Assembly: GCF_018294505.1 (NCBI RefSeq)
Contig: NC_057807.1
Location: 265,403,306-265,467,305, forward strand
DNA: 64,000 nucleotides
Source of the DNA: Triticum aestivum
Lineage: Eukaryota > Streptophyta > Magnoliopsida > Poales > Poaceae
Direction: 5' to 3'
Shown here: in pieces, positions 33,543-44,623 of the stretch
Layout: each line of letters opens with the position of its first letter
How positions within the stretch are numbered: the stretch's first letter is position 1
Program-made: the position numbers and the translations under genes
The notes under the pieces: model-generated
What the model saw: only the letters and a program-made list of their open reading frames with translations
Database searches by the model: none
What the model was told of the DNA's origin: nothing

Positions 33543-36500
33543 CTAGGGAGCCCCAAGTTTATTTATGCCGGACTCGTCTAGCCGTGTCCGGGGTCTTGAA
33601 CGACCTTTTAATGAGATGATGCCGCGTGGACTGGGCATTTTAAGTGTAAGAGACGCGTAGTGTGGTATTGCGTTAAAGCGGACAAAAGCTTCGCGTCCCA
33701 ATAGTGCTTGATGGCTACTTTCGAATGGGGCGACATGAAAGATTAGCTTTTCGCGTCGGAAGTTGTCGGGTGACCCGAACACAACTTCTAGTAGTAAGGA
33801 GCCCGTGCACTTGGCGTAAGGGCCTGGTGTCACTCCTTTGAAGGAAGTGCGGCTATGGCGAATTTTAGTAAGGTCTATCCCCAACTTGCGGATTGTGTCC
33901 GGATATAGCAGGTTTAAATCGTTGCCGCCATCCATTAGGACTTGTGTGAATTGTAGTCCGTCGATTATAGGATCCAATATTAGAGCAGTCCATCCCGCGT
34001 TTCGAATACTTCTAGAAAAGTCCAGGTGGTCAAAAGTAACTGGTTTTGACATCCAATCTCGAGGTTCCGCTGGGTTGGACCGTGCGACACGTACTTTGGC
34101 GGGTGCCGCACTATTGTTCCATATTATCACATGAAGTGAGTTTACTATTTTGACTTCTTGTGGGAAAGTCTTTTGTTTTCCGGCGATCTGCTGGTGGGGT
34201 TTGTCGTCATCCTCGCTTGGCGCGTCGAGCCCCTTGTGTTCAGCGTTGAGTCGGTCGGACTGTTTGAAGACCCAACAATCTCGGTGGGTGTGGTTTGCAG
34301 GCCTCCCGGAGGTGCTGTGGATTTGACATATCCGATCCAGAATTTTGTTTAGGTTGGATAGCTCGTCACTATTGTCCTTAAAAGGCAGTGTTGTATTGTT
34401 CGGCCGCGAGCTTTTGAATCCGGCGTTGACCGCCGTGTTCTTCGGGCTCTTTTCTTTATTTTGGCGCTGGTCCTTTCTGCGTCGTGATTTTCCGTTTCCA
34501 TCTCTGATCTTGGATGTACTCGGGTCGCTGGTGCTGCATCTTGCTAGCCAGCTGTCTTCCCCCGCGCAAAAGCGGGTCATGAGGCTTGTTAGCGTGGCCA
34601 TTGTTCTCGGCTTCTCTTGGCCGAGGTGTCCGGCGAGCCATTCGTCTCGGACATTATGTTTGAAAGCCGCTAAGGCTTCGACGTCCGGACAGCCGACTAT
34701 TTGGTTCTTTTTTGTGAGGAACCTGTTCCAGAATTTGCGCGCTGATTCTCTGGGCTGTTGAGTTATGTGACTTAAATCGTCCGCATCCGGAGGGCGGACA
34801 TAAGTCCCCTGAAAATTTGCTCTAAACGCGTCCTCGAGCTCTTACCAACTTCCAATGGTATTTTCTGGGAGGCTTTTGAGCCAATGCCGAGCTGGCCCTT
34901 TGAGCTTGAGGGTAGATATTTTATGGCGTGGAGATCGTCTCCTCTAGCCATATGTATGTGCAGGATATAATCCTCGATCCAGACTCCGGGGTCTGTTGTC
35001 CCGTCGTATGCCTCTATGTTTACGGGTTTGAACCCTGCTGGAAATTCATGATCCAGCACCTCATCGGTGAAACATAGTGGGTGTGCGGCGCCCCTGTATT
35101 TAGGCGTGCCGTTATCTTCGAACACGCGGCGTGTTGTGTTGCTTCCTGGGGCCCTCTTTTTTGGCCCATAAATGGACCTGACCGGGCCATCCGTTTTGCG
35201 AGGATATTTATGTGCATCATGTGCCGGCTTATGTGCGACGCTGCTTGCCGCTCTTGTCCTGTCATCTGGTCATCTATCCGGCCAGGCGGCCTCTTTGCTT
35301 TTTGATTGTGGGGGCTCCACGGCCTCCTCGTCGAATTCGGGCAGTAGCTTGCGCTTCGGGTAGCTCTTTGTTTGTTGGCTATTGCCATATTTGTCCGCGG
35401 TCTTGAGTACTTTGCTCCACCTCATTCTGAGTATGTCTTCCACTGTTTTGAGCTTCCGTTTCTCCTTCTTCAAACTTCTTGCAGTGGCAACAAGCCTTTT
35501 TTGAAGATTCTTATGCTCCGGTGGTGTGTCTGGTGTGAGATCGTCTAGACTGTTGTTTTCGCCGAGGATGAGTTGATTATCCGATTCATCCTGCTTGGAT
35601 GGCTGCTTGGTTGCATGTTCGTCGCCCACTGGTTTTCCCTGTGCTATGGCTGGGTCATTATGAGTGCTGTTGTTATCGAGGCGGGACTTGGGGCGGCGCT
35701 TGCGTTGTCGTTTTGGTTGTTTTTCGGGGGAATTATCCTTTGCCGTGTCCCGTTGTTCCTTGTTATCGCTCCCTTTTGGGGTGTCCACCATATATATGTC
35801 ATGAATTGAGGTGGCTTTCCGGTGCCCGGTAGGTGCTGGTTCTTGGTTGTCTCCGGCGTCGTCGTCCATACCGTCGATGTCTTCGGAGTCGTAGTCTAGC
35901 ATGTCGGTTAGATCGTCGACAGTGGCTACGAAGTGGGTGGTGGGTGGGCTTTGAATTTCTTCGCTGTCCGCATCCCAACCGTCCTGGCCGCAGTCTGGCC
36001 AGGGCTCTCCTGATAACGAGAGATACTTTAGCGAATTCAAGATGTCGCCAAAGGGTGAGTGCTGAAAGATGTCCGCAGCGGTGAACTCCATGATCGGCGC
36101 CCAATCGGATTCGATTGGTAGGGGCGCAGGAGGTTCAGAGTCCGGCGAGGAGTCCGGCACCTCGGGGTCACGGGCTTTACAAGGGACAAGGTCAGTATTC
36201 GGCTCCATCGCCATAGAGGTTGCAGCCCCCGAGGCGGTGTCTAGCCACCCATCCTCGATCTGCGCGGTCGGCTCCGAACTATAGGTTAGAGCGGACTCAT
36301 GTGCGGCCTCCAGGGTACTGTCCGGCGGCAGAGCCAAATCATGCCCATCGTGACAGTGTGGCGTGCTCGGCTGTGGCTCGAATCCATCGAAGATCAAATC
36401 TCCACGGATGTCAGCCGTGAAGTTTAGGCTTCCAAACCTGACCTGATGGCCAGGGGCGTAGCTTTTGATCTGCTCTAGATGGCCAAGAGGATTGGCCCGC

Positions 36501-36586
36501 AGTGCAAAGCCGCCGAACACGAAGATCTGTCTGGGGAGAAAAATCTCACCCTGGACTATGTCGTTGGTGATGATCGAAGGAGCCAT
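33543..36586 (-). pseudogene. Gag-protease of the inner Tat-like element (broken)
   Basis: Likely start is ATG 36586 (MAPSIITNDIVQGEIFLPRQ); an earlier in-frame Met at 36709 falls inside the LTR. The N-terminal part is acidic. A lysine/arginine-rich stretch (KQPKRQRKRRPKSRLD) lies near 35700. The first frame stops at 35270. A Retrotrans_gag segment (NIEAYDGTTDPGVWIEDYIL) follows in another frame near 35020-34950. From 34601 the frame contains a Cys/His segment (HRDCWVF) and an aspartic-protease motif (VLMDGGNDLNLLYPDTI near 33930), and ends at 33543. The protease Asp is kept. The homology of GHQVRFGSLNFTAD with GREFQLGALTFIAD in the larger element shows that the two gags are related. Confidence 0.8.
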
Positions 36587-36633
36587 CAAGCCTATCGGTG
36601 ACGACACAGAGGAACTCTCAGTGAAAGCACCAA

Positions 36634-37115
36634 TGTCGGTGTCAAAACCGGCGGATCTCGAGTAGGGGGTCCCGGACTGTGCGTCTAGGCGGATGGTAAC
36701 AGGAGACAAGGGACACGATGTTTTTACCCAGGTTCGGGCCCTCTCGATGGAGGTAAAACCCTACTCCTGCTTGATTGATATTGATGATATGGGTAGTACA
36801 AGAGTGGATCTACCACGAGATCAAGGAGGCTAAACCCTAGAAGCTAGCCTATGGTATGATTGTTGTAATGGTTGTTCGTCCTACAGAATAAAACCCTCCG
36901 GTTTATATAGACACCGGAGAGGGCTAGGGTTACAAAGAGTCGGTTACATTGGTAGGAGATCTACATATTCGTATCGCCAAGCTTGCCTTCCACGCCAAGG
37001 AAAGTCCCATCCGGACACGGGACGAAGTCTTCAATCTTGTATTTTCATAGTCTTGGAGTCCGGACGATGATGATAGTCCGGCTATCCGGACACCCCCTAG
37101 TCTGGGACTCCCTCA
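36634..37115 (-). repeat. Inner element 5' LTR
   Basis: 482-bp copy of 28579-29060, followed on the minus strand by TTGGTGCTTTCACTGAGAG, the presumed primer-binding site. I cannot assign its tRNA. Confidence 0.95.
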
Positions 37116-40100
37116 ACGGCCACCCCCAAGTCGCGTCGATTGAGCTCGACAAATTTCACTGCGGTCCATTCGACCTGTCTACTGGTTCTGCAGATACGTT
37201 TTTCAAGAGCGGGAGTTGTGACCCCGCGGCAGAAGTTCTCGTAGTCGACTCCCGTCGCAGCCCACCCGGGTTTCGCCGCAACAGCGGCAACAGTGACGGT
37301 GATGGTCCGTCATTCGGCCACGAGGAGTACGAGCCCCAACCTCTCAATTCATAGCAGAGGGAAGAGCTACACCGCCGCAACATGGAGGCCCTCCAGACCC
37401 CCATCATAGGGGAAACCGCCGAGGCTCAGGCCTTGGAGGCTGCGCGCCTGGCCACGCTGGCTGAGCGCACATGTTTGGAGAATCTCCAACATTCTCTCGA
37501 CGAACGCGCCCGTCGACTGATCCCCGAATCCAGTCAACGACAGTTCTTTCCACCTGAACCTCAGGTATACTGCACTCCGATCCAGAATCTTACAGCTGCT
37601 GCGCGTATAGCAGAGTCTATTCAGCCGTCCCGTTCAGAAGCTGGAAGGGGCTTGGAACAGATCTGAGCACTGCTCCGAGCAGCGGGAGAGCTGAACTCTG
37701 TCGTTTCCCAGTCGCAGAACAGGATCCACAACAGGTCAGTAAGGGCAGATACAGTTCAGTCGGCACACAGTCTTGGGTCACTTTTGCGGCATGAAGGTCA
37801 TGATCACCGTCGAGATCGGCACCTGGGAAGAGCTCATGGAGAGTTTGATCGTGCGTACGCCCGTGACAACCACCATCGAGTGCCTTCGCCTCTTCCGAGG
37901 GACGGGTCGTACGCGCCCCGGGGACAGGCGCCCGTATGGTAGTGACCGCAGAGTTCCAGTCGACCCAAGGGAGCCTGGGTTTGATGCAAGGTTTGGTCGA
38001 CCGGAACAAAGCATACAGAGAAAGGTTGGATAGAGATAGGCTCGGTGGAAGCAGGGTTCACGTTTCGGCCCTTAGTGTTTCGGAAGAGCCATCTGAGCCG
38101 CTGAGATCCCTCACAACTTCAGATTGGCGACTGGCGTCAGTAAGTTCACAGGAGAGTCGAAGCCTGACACTTGGTTGGAAGACTACCGAGTGGCTGTGCA
38201 TATTGGTGGCGGCAACGACGAGGTGGCCATGAAGCACCTCTTTTTGATGCTTGAAGGTTCTGTCCGATCTTGGCTGAATCAGTTGGCCCCTGGAAACATT
38301 TTCAATTGGGATGAGTTGGCCTGAATGTTTATCAAAACATTTGAGGGCACCTGCAAGAGACCTGCTGGTTTTACAGAATTGCAGCATTGCGTGCAGAAAC
38401 AGAATGAGACCTTGAGAGACTATATCCAGAGATGGACCACTCTTCACCACACAGTGGAGAATGTGTCGGATCATCAAGCAATTTGTGCCTTTAAATTAGG
38501 CGTTCGCTATAGAGAGCTCAATCTGAAGTTCAGTCAGACTGGAGACATGACTCTGACTCAGATGATGGAGATTGCCACTCGGTATGCTAACGGCGAAGAA
38601 GAGGACCGACTCCAGAGTGGCAAGTACAGACCAGTCGCCCAGGACACCGAAGGAGGAAACTCTAGTCGGAAGTAGAAGCGAAAAGCTGAGGCTGCAGGAC
38701 CTGCCGAGGCAGCGGTTTTGAACCAAGGGAAGTTCAAAGGGAAGCCTAAAGGGCCTTGGACCCCTAAAAAAGTGAAAGATCAAGCAAGAAATGATGTGCC
38801 ACATTTGCCATGTCATATACACACCAAAAAGGATGAAGAGGGGAATTTGATTCTCCCCAAACATACCACTCGACAGTGTCGACTCCTGATTCAAAGCTTC
38901 CGAGAGAGCCAACCCAGTGAAAAGGACAAAGAGTCTGATAAGGAGGAAGACAAAGAGGAAGATGGTGGTTACCCCAACGTTAATGCCAGCTTGGTGATTT
39001 TTGCTGACCTCGAGAGCAAAAGTCGACTAAAAGTTATTAACAAAGAGGTGAACATGGTTGCTCCGGCAACGCCAAGATATTTGAAGTGGTCAAAAACCCC
39101 TATTACATTCAACCAGTCCGACCACCCGCCACGCGTTCTATCCCTGGGCGGCAGGCATTGGTGGTCGACCCAGTCATTGGGGGCACCCGACTGACCAAGG
39201 TTTTGATGGATGGTGGCAGTGGACTGAATATATTGTACGCTGAGGCCCTCTGGGGGATGGTCATTCCGATGTCCAAGCTCAGTGAGAGCAACATGAGATT
39301 CCATGGTATCATCCCAGGAAAGAAAACCGATTCACTCGGTCAGATCACTATTGATGTGGTTTTCGGTGATTCCATGAATTACCGCAAGGAAAAGTTGACG
39401 TTTGAGGTAGTGCATTTTGACAGTGCCTATCATGCCATTCTAGGCAGACCTGCTTATGCTAGTTTCATGTCTCGACCATGCTATGTGTACCTCAAGTTGA
39501 AGATGCCTGGACCCAGAGGCGTGATCACGGTCACTGGAAATCGGTAGAGTGCAGAAGATTGTCTTCAGAATGGTTCGAGGATCGCCGATGAGCAGATGGC
39601 AGCAGTAGAGTTTCAAGAATACCAAAAGAACATAGATCCGAGTGATTTGCTGCGTGCCAAGAGGCCTGCCTCGGAGACCGCATTTCAGTCGGCCGGGGAG
39701 ACAAAGCCAGTTCACATTCACCCGACCGACCCCAATGCTGCTCCGACCCATATCTCAGCAACACTCGACAGCAAATAGGAAGAAGCGCTCATCCAGTTCC
39801 TCCATGAGAACTGGGACATCTTTGCATGGAAGCCATCTGACATGCCAGGTGTACCCATAGGACTGGCTGAGCACCATTTGCGAGTCGACTCAAAAGCAAA
39901 ACCTGTTAAAGAGCATCTTCGTCGTTCCGCCACAGAGAAGAGAAAGGCGATTGGCAAGGAGGTGGCTCGGCTTCTGGCTGCCAAGTTCATCCGCAAGATA
40001 TACCACTCCGGGTGGCTCGCCACTATTGTTATGGTCCCCAAGAAAGATAAATCACTTCAAATGTGTATTGATTTCAAGCGCATCAATTGGGCCTGCCCAA

Positions 40101-43086
40101 AAGATCATTTTCCTCTGCCCCGCATCGACCAGATAGTCGACTCAACTACGGGGTGTGAGCGATTGTCCTTTTTGGACGCTTACTCCGGGTACCATCATAT
40201 CTGATTGTATGGACCCAATGAAATAAAGACAACTTTCATCACCCCATTTGGGTGCTTTTGCTATGTAACTATGCCCTTTGGCCTCAAGAATGCTGGTGCC
40301 ACATTCATGTGCATGATCTAGAAGTGCATGCTCACTCAAATCAGTTGGAATGTGGAAGCATACATGGATGACATAGTGGTCAAGTCACGCAAAGGTTTCG
40401 ACCTACTGACTGACCTTGCTGAAACCTTTCCCAACTTAAGAAGATATGATATCAAGCTCAATCCATCAAAATGCACATTCGGAGTCCCAGGAGGAAAGTT
40501 ACTCGGTTTTCTCATTTCCGAATGAGGGATCGATGCTAACCTAGAGAAGATTGGCACAATCCTCCAAATGAAATGCCCGGTGCGTGTGCATGATGTTCAG
40601 AAGCTTACTGGTTGTTTGGTTGCATTGAGTCGATTCATCTCACGCCTCGGTGAAAAGGCATTGCCCCTTTACCGACTGATGAAGAAGCCTGACAAGTTCG
40701 AGTGGAATGACGAAGCTGAAGCAGCATTTGAAGAGCTCAAAGCCCTGCTTTCCACCCAGACGGTGCTTGCCGCTCCAGTCAGCAAGGAGCCTTTACTGCT
40801 TTACATCGCAACCACTAGATAGGTCGTCAGCATAGTGCTCACAGTCGAGCGGGAAGAAGAAGGAAAAGCCTCCAAAATTCAGTGCCCTATGTATTACATT
40901 TCAGAAGTCTTGACCCCGTCCAAGCAAAGATATCCTCATTATCAAAAGCTTGTTTATGGAATTTACTTGACCATGAAGAAAGTTGCACACTACTTCTCAG
41001 ACCACTCGGTTTCAGTCGTCAGCGACGCTCCATTGTCAGAAATTCTGAATAATAGAGATGCAACTGGTCGAGTGGCATAGTGGGCGATTGAACTCCTTCC
41101 TTTAGATATCAAGTTTGAGGCAAAGAAAGCCATCAAGTCTCAAGCAATATCAGATTTCCTTGCAGAGTGGATTGAACAGCAACAGCCGACTCAGATTCAG
41201 TCGGAACATTGGACTATGTTCATTGATGGATCCAAGATGTTGAATGGCTCTGGTGCAGGAGTGGTTTTAGTGTCCCCAAGAGGAGACAAGCTCAGTTATG
41301 TCCTCCAGATTCACTTTGATTCTTCAAACAATGAAGCTAAGTATGATGCTTTGTTGTATGGGTTGCGTATGGCCATTTCACTCGGCGTTCGGCGCTTGAT
41401 GGTCTACAGCGACTCAGATTTAGTGGTTAATCAAGTGATGAAGGAATGTGACATTAGGAGTCCAGCAATGACCGATTATTGCAATGAAGTAAGAAAGCTA
41501 GAGAAGAAGTTTGAGGGGTTAGAGCTCCACCACATACCGCGAATCAAGAATCAAGCTGCTGATGATCTGGCGAAGATAGGTTCCACTCGGAAGCCTATCC
41601 CCAGTAATGTGTTCTTGGAACATATCCACACCCCGTCAGTACAAGAAGATCCCTTCAAGGAAGAGGCCCCGCAACCGATAAGTTCAACCAATCCGACTAA
41701 GATTGAAGTCCCAGCTGTGGTCGACTTGATCATGGAAGTCTTAGTGATCACTCCCGATTGGACAGTACCGTACATCGCGTACCTGCTCAGGCAGGAACTC
41801 CCAGAGGATGAGGATGAGGCCCACCAGATCGAAAGCCTTCACCGTGATAAAAGGACTGCTTTACAGAGAAAGCGTCACAGGAGTGGCTCAGCGCTGCATC
41901 ACCCCAGAAGAAGGTCGAATGATTCTAAACGAGATCCACTCGGGGACCTATGGTCACCATGCGTCCTCTCGGACTGGCAAAAGCATACCGAGCAGGATTT
42001 TATTAGCCTCGTGCGAATGAGATGGCAAAGGATATAGTCGACAAATGCGTAGGTTGTCAGTTTTACTCCAACATGTCTCACAAGCCTGTGTCTGCCTTGA
42101 AGACTATCCCACTCATCTGGCCATTTGCAGTCTGGGGGTTGGATATGGTTGGACCCTTCAAGACCGGCAGAAGTGGTTTCACTCATTTGCTCGTGGCAGT
42201 CGACAATTCACCAAATGGATCGAAGCCAAGCCCATCAAAAACCTTGACTCAAGCACTGTCGTCAGTTTCATCAAAGAATTGATATTCAAATATGGAGTCC
42301 CTCACAGCATCATCACAAATAACGGCTCCAACTTTGATTCTGATGAGTTCAAGGCATTTTGTGCTTCCCAAGGCACTCAGGTCGACTACGTGTCTGTTGC
42401 GCACCCACAGTCAAATGGGCAAGCAGAAAGGGCGAATGGTTTAATCCTAGAAGGGCTGAAACCCCGATTTATGCGCGACCTCAAGCACGCTACTGGAGCT
42501 TGGGTGAATGAATTGCCATCCGTCTTATGGGGACTAAGAACAACTCCGAACCGATCGACTGACTGAACCCCTTTCTTCATGGTGTACGGTGCTGAGGCTG
42601 TGCTTCCGAGTGATTTGCTGCACAAGGCTCCACGAGTGGAACTCTTCTCAGTAGCTGAAGCAGAACAGGCATGCCAAGACGCAGTTGATCTCCTGGAAGA
42701 GGAACGTGAGATCGCTCTGATCCGGTCGACCATCTATCAGCAAGATCTGCGTTGATTCCATGCCCGTTATGTCAGAGGTCAAGCGTTCGAGGAAGGAGAC
42801 CTTGTGCTCGGAGTGGATCAGAAACGGCCTCACAAGCTCGCTCCGGCCTGGGAAGGTCCCTTGATCATCACCAAGGTGCTTCACAATGGAGCGTACCACC
42901 TCTACAACGTAGCCAAGAAAACGGACGAGCCACGCGCGTGGGACGCAGAGCTGCTTCGCCATTTCTATACCTAAACCACTTGGATCGACGAGTTGTAATA
43001 AGAATCCTTCAGTTTGCTTACCAAAGACAAGATTTTTGCAGTATCTTAATGATTGATTTCCCATAATCATTTGTGTTCAAACCCCC

Positions 43087-43806
43087 CAGTGGGTGGCTTA
43101 GCCGCGAACCTGATTCACCTAAGTTAAAAAACACTCCGTGTGGAGAGCAATCCTCCCACTCGAGGGCTTAGCTGCGACCCCGTACTCGCCTAAGTTAAAA
43201 AACACTCCGAGTGGAGAGCAATCCTCCCACTCGAGGGCTTAGCTGCGACCCCGTACTCGCCTAAGTTAAAAAACACTCTGAGTGTGAGAGCAATCCTCCC
43301 ACTCAGAGGCTTAGCTGCGACCCGTACTCGCCTAAGTTAAAAGACACTCCGAGTGGAGAGCAATCCTCCCACTCAGGGGCTTAGCCGCGACCCCGTACTC
43401 GCCTAAGTTAAAGAACACTCCGAGTGGAGAGCAATCCTCCCACTCGGAGGCTTAGCTGCGACCCCGTTCCTCCCACTCGGGGGCTTAGCTACGACCCCGT
43501 ACTCGCCTAAGTTAAAAAAAACTCTGAGTGGAGAGCAATCCTCCCACTGGGAGGCTTAGCTGCGACCCCGTACTCGCCTAAGTTAAAAAAAACACTCCGA
43601 GTGGAGAGCAATCCTCCCACTCGAGGGCTTAGCTATGACCCGTACTCGCCTAAGTTAAAAGACACTCCGAGTGGAGAGCAATCCTCCCACTCGGGGGCTC
43701 AGCTGCGACCCCGCACTCGCCTAAGTAAAGAAACTACTCCGAGTGGAGAGCAACCCTCCCACTCAGAAGCTTAGCTACGACCCCGTACTCGCCTAAGTCA
43801 CAAAGA
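43087..43806 (+). repeat. Minisatellite, about 72-bp unit, about ten copies
   Basis: Each unit carries GGAGAGCAATCCTCCCACTC, then GGGCTTAGCTGCGACCCCGT, then ACTCGCCTAAGTTAAAAAAC. Unit starts can be followed at about 43140, 43213, 43286, 43357, 43425, 43530, 43603, 43673 and 43747. One shortened copy lies near 43466 and one diverged copy at the left end. It lies right after integrase and before the L26 fragments, in the 3' internal region of the Tat element. GGAG...CTCC within the unit can pair, so transcripts could fold repeatedly. Confidence 0.93.
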
Positions 43807-43810
43807 CCCT

Positions 43811-44000
43811 CTGAGCTGCGTCACAAGTACAATGTACGCTCCATCCCGATCCGCAAGGACGACGAGGCGCCATCCCAGCACGTTATCTGAGCTGCATCAC
43901 AAGTACAACGTATGCTCCATCACGATACACAAGGGCGACGAGGTGCCAACCAAGCACATTGTCGGAGCTGCCTCACAAGTAAAACGTCTACTTCGAGTGG
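43811..44000 (+). pseudogene. Captured ribosomal protein L26 gene fragment, 76-bp tandem copies
   Basis: Copy 1 (from 43811) translates as ELRHKYNVRSIPIRKDDE, matching the conserved N-terminal segment of eukaryotic 60S protein L26 (eL24/uL24 family; human and Arabidopsis have LRQKYNVRSMPIRKDDEV). Copy 2 (from 43887) reads ELHHKYNVCSITIHKGDE, and copy 3 (from 43963) begins ELPHK-like and is truncated. The period is exactly 76 bp. A 76-bp unit is not a multiple of three, so the copies cannot form one continuous frame. Copy 1 ends in a stop after APSQHVI. This is a host-gene fragment carried and amplified inside a retrotransposon. It is not a working ribosomal gene. Confidence 0.8.
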
Positions 44001-44623
44001 GAAGTCAAGTCCGCTTGGAGTTGAAAAAGATACGGAAGTGGTAAAGGCAAAACCGCCATACTCAAAGAAAAGCCAAGTTCAGATAAACCCCACAAAAAGT
44101 TCAGAACCATAGCGGGCAGAAGTACTCAGGCATCAGGCCTGAAAGTGTTTAATGGTTACAAAACCACTCGGCATTCTGAGGCAAATAAAGGTGGGGCATA
44201 ATGTTTGTTCACTCGGCAGGAGGAGGACTTGCTGGCTCGACAAAGCTGTCAAGGTCAATGCTGTGTGATACGAGTAGCGGCGTTGATGAAAGTGTCCATG
44301 AAGGACTAGAAGTTGAGCTTCTTGGTGTTGGCAACCTTGAGGGCCACCTACTTGTCTTCTCTGACATCCTTGGAGTGGACTCGGACCAAATACAGAGCCA
44401 CATCAGCGCCACAACGAGCAGACGACTTCTTCCACTCGACCATGGATTTCATTCAGTCGAGTCATCAGGGACTCGAGATCATTCTGTAATTCCGCTCGGG
44501 GCTAGAGCTCAGTGTCAATCCGCGACATCGCCACCTTCAGATGAGCAAGATAATCCACAACGTTGTCTAGACGAGACTCCAGTCGCAGCATGCTCATCGC
44601 GATGTCATCCTTGATAGAAGAGT
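44001..44623. other. Tat-element 3' internal spacer
   Basis: No supported gene. It lies downstream of the antisense gene's last recognisable part and may hold its 3' end. Confidence 0.4.

Larger units (their letters stand above)
28579..37115 (-). mobile_element. Short Tat-like Ty3/gypsy element lacking reverse transcriptase, RNase H and integrase
   Basis: Two 482-bp LTRs (28579-29060 and 36634-37115) are flanked by ACGGC on both sides (28574-28578 and 37116-37120). By eye they differ at about 13 positions. Orientation is minus: GGTTCAGGGGCTAC abuts the LTR at 29061 as the purine tract, and gag starts 47 bp inside the other LTR. The element encodes gag and protease on the minus strand (36586-33543) and a five-exon gene on the plus strand (29606-32485). 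The 1.06 kb between them has no reverse transcriptase, RNase H or integrase, so it depended on a relative for movement. It lies in gag of the larger Tat element. Confidence 0.92.
28287..42975 (+). pseudogene. Tat-lineage gag-pol (interrupted and broken)
   Basis: Gag opens at 28287 (MVSSDGLVMGREFQLGALTF), reaches a stop after 26 codons, and is split at 28578/37121 by the inner element. A Retrotrans_gag segment (WLEDYRVAVHIGGGND) starts near 38170. Protease has VLMDGGSGLNILYA near 39200. Reverse transcriptase runs from about 39890 (VKEHLRRSATEKRKAIGKEV) with FLDAYSGYHHI near 40170 and YMDDIVV near 40360. An ordinary RNase H lies at about 40770-41190. A second RNase H lies at about 41210-41590 with all four acidic positions (FIDGSK, NNEAKYD, VYSDSDLV, AADDLAK). 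Integrase spans about 41880-42700, with WGLDMVGPF, TNNGSNF in place of TDNGSNF, and GQAERANGLILEG. At least ten in-frame stops are seen, e.g. 38322, 40201, 40318, 40525, 40822 and 41078. Confidence 0.9.

Noticed and set aside
36587..36709. Upstream Met at 36709 as gag start
   Set aside because: It lies in the LTR. The next in-frame Met at 36586 is just inside the internal region and matches a plausible gag start.
43087..43806. CRISPR-like array
   Set aside because: Units are directly adjacent with no unique spacers, and the genome is eukaryotic. It is a minisatellite in a retrotransposon.
43832..44044. Small 70-codon gene containing L26-like sequence
   Set aside because: Only a short conserved piece is present, it is repeated out of phase, and the rest is unrelated. 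It is a captured fragment.
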